From an uncultured Helicobacter sp. (GTDB lineage: Bacteria; Campylobacterota; Campylobacteria; Campylobacterales; Helicobacteraceae), in contig CALVBL010000026.1 in assembly GCA_944325775.1 (NCBI GenBank), positions 1 through 19,891 of the forward strand: a stretch of 19,891 bases of DNA, in the 5' to 3' direction. The translations under genes were made by a program, and so were the position numbers. Position 1 is the stretch's first letter; every line of letters starts with the position of its first letter. Below the pieces are notes generated by a model. The model did no database searches and was not told the DNA's origin. It saw nothing but the letters and a program-made list of their open reading frames with translations. Of this stretch, positions 15,844 through 19,891 are shown one piece after another.

Positions 15844-18087
15844 TCATATAGCGATTTGAGCAATATCGCCGATAGTCAAAAACTCCCGATAGATCCCGCC
15901 AATAAGTGCATATCGATTTGCTCTTAGTTTTTCGTCCTTGTCATTGACTAGCACATGTTCGAAAAACGTTTCAAGCGGGCTTTTGAGCGCAAAGAGTGCG
16001 TGCGTGCGATCTAGTAGCGAGGCAAACGCGCTATCTTGAATCGCACTAAAGCTCTCAAACAGCATAGATTCTGCACTATGGACAAAAAGCGCGGGATTGA
16101 TAGAATCTAGCGCGCTGATATCAAGGTCTTTGCAGATATTTGCCACGCGCTTAAAGGTGCTAAGCAGTGCGGGCTTATCCTGCGTGCTATTAAACACCTC
16201 ATGAAGCGCTAGGGCGTTTTGGATAAGAGCATTGATATCGCGCTGTGGCTGATTGTGTGTATCTAGCCCACCTAGCGCAGCGCGGAAAATCGATGGATTG
16301 ATAGGCAGGGCGTTTTCGAGTCGCTCAAGGAAAAAGGATTCTATTTTTTTAATGCAATTTGTCTGTGGCAAATTGTCATCGCTTGGGCGAAATGAATCCG
16401 CCTGCACTCCGCTGCACGCAGCGGATTTTTTAGAATCTAAACCATCATTTGGTGCTGCTACCTCATCGATACGACTTGGACGAACGCCTTTTGTATGTGA
16501 ATCCTCCTTTTGCGCACCATAGCCCAGTGCCTCATAGAGTGTGCGCAAATCCTCACGCAAGCTAAACGCAAAACCCTGATCTTGTATGATCTTGATCACA
16601 CCATTTGCCGCGCGGCGCAGGGCAAAGGGATCCTTAGAACCCGTGGGGATTTTATCGATACTAAAAAGCCCAAAGACACTATCGAGCTTGCCCGCGAGAT
16701 TCACTATCGCGCTTAGCGCATTTGAGGGCAGCGCAGAATCTTCCCCAAGAGGCAAATACTGCTCCCTGATCGCTCGCGCCACTAGCGGATCATACCCCAA
16801 TGTCAGCGCGTAATAACTCCCCATAATCCCCTGCAGCTCGGGAAACTCATACACCATCTCTGTAAGCAAATCCGCCTTAGCATAGCGCACGCTCTGCTCT
16901 AGGAGCTGGGCGAAATTTGGTGCTAGAGTATGCGCCTGTGGATATTTGGCATACAAGATCTGTGCGATTTGTAGCTCCCGCGCGCTCTTATCTGCCAAGC
17001 TCCCCAACCCCTGCACAAACATAATATTCTCAAGCCCTTGTGTGTGCAAACCACGTTTTAGGTCATTGCGGTAGAAAAACATCGCATCACTAAGTCGCGC
17101 GCGTAGCACTTTTTGATTACCCGCGATGATGAGCGAAGTATCGTTACTCGTGGAATTGCTCACGACGATAAAGCCATTAAACAACCGCCCTTGCTTGTGG
17201 ATAGCAAAATAGCGTTGGTTCTCTTTCATTGAAGTGATGATAACCTCCTGTGGCAGCTCCAAAAACTCCTCGTCAAATCCCCCAAGTAGTGCTTGCGGAT
17301 ACTCTGTGATCGCCACCACCTCATCAAGCAGTGCAGGATCGAGCTCCACCTCTATGCTATGCGCACACCCAATCTTGTGAATCTGTTCTAAAATCCGCTC
17401 CTTGCGCTCCTGCTGGTTTAGGATCACCTTGTGTGTGCGCAGTGTGTCAAAATACGCCCCCACGCTCCCCACACCTATGGGTGCAAATCCCAAATCCCTA
17501 TGCCCAAAAGTCTGTGGCTTAGAATCCACCCCAAACGCGCTAAGGCTTAAATGCGTGTCGCCCAAAAACGCGCAAATATTCTCAATAGGTCGGATAAATC
17601 CCTCACTCAAATCTCCCCAGCGCATAGTCTTGCCAAAGCTAAGTGAGGCTAAAAATGTGCGAAAAATCTCTGGGAGCAAGCTGGCAGATTCCACGCCCTT
17701 TTGGGTATGTGCATAGTAGAGCACTTCTTTGCCATCTTTGTGCGCCATGCTGACCTTGTCGCGATCGCTCGCAGGATCTAGCCCCAGCTTAGCAAAAAAG
17801 CTCGCACCCGCTTTGGTAAGCGCGCCTCGCACATCGCCATTTTCATACGCTATGCTAATGGGTGCACCATAAGATTTTATCTCTTTATCTTGCGAATATA
17901 GTGGAAAGTGCGGCGCATAGAGCACGATACGTCTAGGGGTGAAAAACACCTGTGTATCGCAGGGAGCTATGTGGTGGGCAGATAGTGAATCTTGCCATTT
18001 GCTAGCGATATGGGGGAGTTCTTGTAAAAACGGGATCGCGGGGAGTTCTTGGGTAAGTATCTCGATCAAAAGCTCTGCTGTCTTCAA
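15844..18087 (-). CDS. glyS: Glycyl-tRNA synthetase beta subunit
   Basis: GlyS is the tRNA-recognising beta subunit of the alpha2-beta2 glycyl-tRNA synthetase; glyQ is not in the window. The 747 residues begin KTAELLIEILTQELPA, the standard start, with TTG 18087 as initiator and AAGGA five bases upstream. A longer frame to 18129 lacks support. Family motifs include TSMKENQRYFAIH, RLSDAMFFYRNDLKRGL, GLGSLADKSA, DLLTEMVYEFPELQGIMG, PTGSKDPFALRRAANG and the C-terminal VNDKDEKLRANRYAL anticodon-binding end. Oddly, about 45 residues near 528-575, between the catalytic and C-terminal parts, are polar, charge-rich and unlike GlyS. This insert keeps the frame open but contains a perfect hairpin. The dld gene follows 25 bases downstream. 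Confidence 0.95.
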   Translation of the reverse strand: MKTAELLIEILTQELPAIPFLQELPHIASKWQDSLSAHHIAPCDTQVFFTPRRIVLYAPHFPLYSQDKEIKSYGAPISIAYENGDVRGALTKAGASFFAKLGLDPASDRDKVSMAHKDGKEVLYYAHTQKGVESASLLPEIFRTFLASLSFGKTMRWGDLSEGFIRPIENICAFLGDTHLSLSAFGVDSKPQTFGHRDLGFAPIGVGSVGAYFDTLRTHKVILNQQERKERILEQIHKIGCAHSIEVELDPALLDEVVAITEYPQALLGGFDEEFLELPQEVIITSMKENQRYFAIHKQGRLFNGFIVVSNSTSNDTSLIIAGNQKVLRARLSDAMFFYRNDLKRGLHTQGLENIMFVQGLGSLADKSARELQIAQILYAKYPQAHTLAPNFAQLLEQSVRYAKADLLTEMVYEFPELQGIMGSYYALTLGYDPLVARAIREQYLPLGEDSALPSNALSAIVNLAGKLDSVFGLFSIDKIPTGSKDPFALRRAANGVIKIIQDQGFAFSLREDLRTLYEALGYGAQKEDSHTKGVRPSRIDEVAAPNDGLDSKKSAACSGVQADSFRPSDDNLPQTNCIKKIESFFLERLENALPINPSIFRAALGGLDTHNQPQRDINALIQNALALHEVFNSTQDKPALLSTFKRVANICKDLDISALDSINPALFVHSAESMLFESFSAIQDSAFASLLDRTHALFALKSPLETFFEHVLVNDKDEKLRANRYALIGGIYREFLTIGDIAQIAI
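16395..16431 (+). repeat. Hairpin with T run inside the glyS insert, antisense terminator-like
   Basis: TCCGCTGC (16408-16415) and GCAGCGGA (16418-16425) form a perfect eight-pair stem around AC, followed by six T (16426-16431) on the plus strand. An alternative pairing is AATCCGC (16395-16401) with GCGGATT (16421-16427). On the plus strand, antisense to glyS, this looks like an intrinsic terminator. For the glyS message it is only a stem inside the coding sequence. An AGAATCT heptamer directly follows at 16432-16438. Confidence 0.6.
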
Positions 18088-18246
18088 GGGTATCCTTTGT
18101 GATAAAATCTTGGGGATTCTACCACGCAAAGCATTAGGGTTGCTTTAGTGGAGGCTAGCAAAGATTTAGTTTTTAGAAATCCATCTTGTATGCAATCTTT
18201 AGCCGACACAAGCCGAATTTCTTAAAGCCACCAAAAGCGCAATGCC

Positions 18247-18921
18247 TCAAACGCGAAATCTAAGTATTGGCGAGTCCAATGCTTCTAGCTCATGCACCAT
18301 CGCATTTGCCGCACTTCCAAACTCCTCAAGTTCCCCAAACTCTCTCAAATGCGCGATACGCACTCCAACGTATTGCGTGATAAACTCCTCGCTATCACGT
18401 CCCTCGCTATCACACGCACCGCTGATAACAAGCCCTAGTATCTCCACATCTCGCGCTCTTAGTGCCTCTATGCTAAGCAAGATGTGATTGATCGCGCCTA
18501 GATAATGCCGCCCCACAAGCACCACCGGCAGCCGATGATGCACCACCCAATCCAGCACGCAATGCGTAGAATCTAGCGGTGTATAGAGCCCTCCGGCACT
18601 CTCGATGAGAATATGCGCGGGCGATACTGCCATAGATTCAGATGTGGGCGTGAGAGATCCTGTGGGCAGGGGCAAGCTAAGCGCGTCGTAGTCTAGGGAT
18701 TCTAATCGTTTGGCGCGGTGGGGGGAAGTGGGCGTGCGCAGTGTGATCGCACTAGGTATGATAGGCGTGTGGGGCGAGAGAGAGGCGATACGCTCACTAT
18801 CAGTGGGTGTGCCAGCCTGCACAAACTTGTGATATGCTAGCCCCAAAGTATGGCAGAGTGCAGCACTCACGGCGGTCTTGCCCGCATCGGTATGAGAGCC
18901 CACGACCGCCAGAGACGCCAT
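18247..18921 (-). CDS. bioD: Dethiobiotin synthetase BioD
   Basis: BioD closes the ureido ring of 7,8-diaminopelargonate using CO2 and ATP, the step before biotin synthase. In 224 residues the P-loop is GSHTDAGKT (8-16; usual form GTDTxVGKT). The substrate segment HKFVQAG has Lys32, TPTDSERI follows, TSPHRA (65-70) matches the common SPH motif, and IESAGGLYTPL (106-116) corresponds to EGAGGLLVPL. It is a compact but complete family member. The other bio genes are absent from the window, a scattering common in Helicobacter. It starts 13 bases after the stop of the outer-membrane protein gene. No obvious separate promoter is visible, so it may be read from that gene's promoter. The 159 bp between bioD and glyS holds only a small hairpin AAAGCA/TGCTTT near 18128-18146. 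Confidence 0.9.
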   Translation of the reverse strand: MASLAVVGSHTDAGKTAVSAALCHTLGLAYHKFVQAGTPTDSERIASLSPHTPIIPSAITLRTPTSPHRAKRLESLDYDALSLPLPTGSLTPTSESMAVSPAHILIESAGGLYTPLDSTHCVLDWVVHHRLPVVLVGRHYLGAINHILLSIEALRARDVEILGLVISGACDSEGRDSEEFITQYVGVRIAHLREFGELEEFGSAANAMVHELEALDSPILRFRV

Positions 18922-18934
18922 TATAGAATCTGCC

Positions 18935-19723
18935 TTAGAAATTGTAAGTATAAGCGAGGCTTATCATATAAGGACGGCGCATTGTGGTTTTGGTGGAGTT
19001 GAGATTGACAGATATACCTGACACAATACCATCCATTAACGGTGAACTTCCGCTACCTTCAAAAATCACAGAATCTAACATATAGAATTTCGCACCTAGC
19101 TCGATCCCATGGTGCTTTGCTAGCACACTACGCAAACCGATGTTTAAAATCGTCTGGAAGTTTGCATACACTTCAGAGCCTTGTGAGGGCTTGTATTCTT
19201 TGCCATTGGCTACCCATGTTTCCCCACCGATAGCTACACCAGCAAAGATACCAAAGCTCTCATTTTCATTATCCACGAAGTTATAGAGCAAGTCCGCACC
19301 CACGCCATAATCAAAGAAGTGATTATAATAAGTCTTGCCTGTGCCGGTGAATATAGAATCACTAGCTCCGGGAACGAGAGTTACCAAACCAAGTGAGCCG
19401 TTATAGCTGATATTTTTCATACTGCCATAGCCATAGCCAAAGTAGATGTATGGACGCACGCCAAACCGCCCTCGCTCGCCAAACATAAACTTATACCCGC
19501 CTTTTAAGTAAAACGCGGGGAGAATATTATCCGCGGTAATGTCACCAACCACAGGCTGAGGGACTCCAAAAACGATCGCGGTCGCATCAATATCTTGCTT
19601 GAACTTACTCTTGGCTCCGCCTACTTCCACTGCGAGATACCCGCCGCTTTTCTCCGCATACACGCCGCTAGCGAGCACACTCGCGCCGATGAGACTTAGC
19701 ATATATTTTTGAATTGCTTTCAT
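18935..19723 (-). CDS. Helicobacter outer-membrane beta-barrel protein, phase-variable promoter candidate
   Basis: This is a 262-residue outer-membrane protein. A classical signal peptide (MKAIQKYMLSLIGASVLASG, cleavage likely after VYA, residue 23) is followed by alternating, Gly- and aromatic-rich beta strands such as GGYLAVEVGG, AFYLKGGYKFMFG, RPYIYFGYGYG and FGIFAGVAIGG. It ends SLAYTYNF, with the C-terminal Phe that marks barrels for BAM assembly. Size and ends resemble the smaller Helicobacter outer-membrane families; I cannot name a specific one or a ligand. AAGGAAGG lies six bases before the ATG. Upstream are a good -10/-35 pair and a 23-bp homopolymer tract, so expression probably varies between cells. 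Confidence 0.88.
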   Translation of the reverse strand: MKAIQKYMLSLIGASVLASGVYAEKSGGYLAVEVGGAKSKFKQDIDATAIVFGVPQPVVGDITADNILPAFYLKGGYKFMFGERGRFGVRPYIYFGYGYGSMKNISYNGSLGLVTLVPGASDSIFTGTGKTYYNHFFDYGVGADLLYNFVDNENESFGIFAGVAIGGETWVANGKEYKPSQGSEVYANFQTILNIGLRSVLAKHHGIELGAKFYMLDSVIFEGSGSSPLMDGIVSGISVNLNSTKTTMRRPYMISLAYTYNF

Positions 19724-19764
19724 TTGAAACCTTCCTTGTTGATTTGATAGTGAATTGAACCCTG

Positions 19765-19793
19765 ATTATATCAAGCCCTAGGGAGTTTTCCAA
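19765..19793 (-). promoter_or_regulatory. Promoter of the outer-membrane protein gene
   Basis: On the minus strand TTGGAA (19793-19788) and TATAAT (19770-19765) are separated by exactly 17 bases, a strong housekeeping-sigma pair. The predicted transcript starts near 19758, about 35 bases before the ATG. The homopolymer tract begins 11 bases upstream of the -35 box. Confidence 0.7.
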
Positions 19794-19804
19794 AAAATAC
19801 ATCG

Positions 19805-19827
19805 TTTTTTTTTTTTTTTTTTTTTTT
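19805..19827. repeat. Homopolymer tract, 23 T on plus strand (A on the coding strand)
   Basis: A run of 23 T occupies roughly -47 to -69 relative to the predicted start of the outer-membrane protein transcript. Tracts in this position change length by slipped-strand mispairing and alter RNA polymerase contact in H. pylori genes such as sabA. The exact length may also carry sequencing error. Confidence 0.9.
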
Positions 19828-19829
19828 GA

Positions 19830-19856
19830 TGGGAAAAATGGTACCACTTTCTCCCA
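19830..19856. repeat. Imperfect inverted repeat beside the T tract
   Basis: TGGGAAAAATGGT (19830-19842) is nearly the reverse complement of the next 14 bases to 19856, centred on the palindrome TGGTACCA. It directly adjoins the homopolymer tract upstream of the outer-membrane gene. It is not followed by a T run on either strand, so a protein-binding site is as likely as a terminator. The remaining 35 bases to the window end are AT-rich with no gene seen. Confidence 0.5.
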
Positions 19857-19891
19857 CAAAAAGTCTAATTATATCTCTAATAATTTTTTAA

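Noticed and set aside
19805..19827. T tract as an intrinsic terminator
   Set aside because: For a plus-strand terminator the hairpin must precede the T run. Here the inverted repeat follows it, and no plus-strand gene ends nearby.

Overview
The window comes from a Helicobacter species other than H. pylori, probably an enterohepatic one. Four things point there. The gene order rodA - RluA-family pseudouridine synthase - FN3 lipoprotein - trmB - ftsE - ftsX - M23-like protein - flaG - fliD - fliS - fliT-like matches the block I remember as HP0743-HP0754 in H. pylori and Cj1280c-Cj1275c in Campylobacter jejuni. There is a Dld-type FAD/Fe-S lactate dehydrogenase. There is a small outer-membrane protein ending in an aromatic residue. 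A long homopolymer tract sits upstream of that gene. Species-level placement is inference.

Layout. The left end holds the 3' part of a tRNA-Ser(GCU) gene, then about 540 bases with no convincing gene. A minus-strand tRNA with anticodon CAU (best read as lysidine-type tRNA-Ile2) follows, and rodA ends inside it. From 1846 to 11426 every gene is on the plus strand and tightly packed. First come tRNA/rRNA modification genes (RluA family, trmB) around a FlpA-like lipoprotein. Next is a division/cell-wall module (ftsE, ftsX, an EnvC-like degenerate LytM protein). After a sigma-28-like promoter comes the flagellar cap module (flaG, fliD, fliS, fliT-like). At 11427-11619 is a convergent intergenic region full of small palindromes.

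From 11620 to 19723 every gene is on the minus strand. In transcription order these are an outer-membrane protein with a phase-variable-looking promoter, bioD, glyS (glycyl-tRNA synthetase beta), dld, rsmH and an FtsL-like membrane protein. The last two keep the usual mraW-ftsL order of division clusters.

How the genes fit together. RodA (elongation), FtsEX plus the EnvC-like protein (control of septal peptidoglycan hydrolysis) and RsmH/FtsL-like link the window to envelope growth and division. FlaG/FliD/FliS/FliT are filament-cap and export-chaperone proteins. The FlpA-like lipoprotein and the outer-membrane protein are surface exposed or potentially so.

The signals most worth a second look are: (1) rodA has no stop codon until the anticodon loop of the tRNA gene; (2) the heptamer AGATTCT/AGAATCT occurs about 49 times by hand count, more than ten times expectation, in coding and intergenic DNA; (3) a 23-bp T tract lies just upstream of a good promoter for the outer-membrane protein, with bioD only 13 bp downstream; (4) glyS carries an in-frame insert that contains a perfect hairpin with a T run on the opposite strand.
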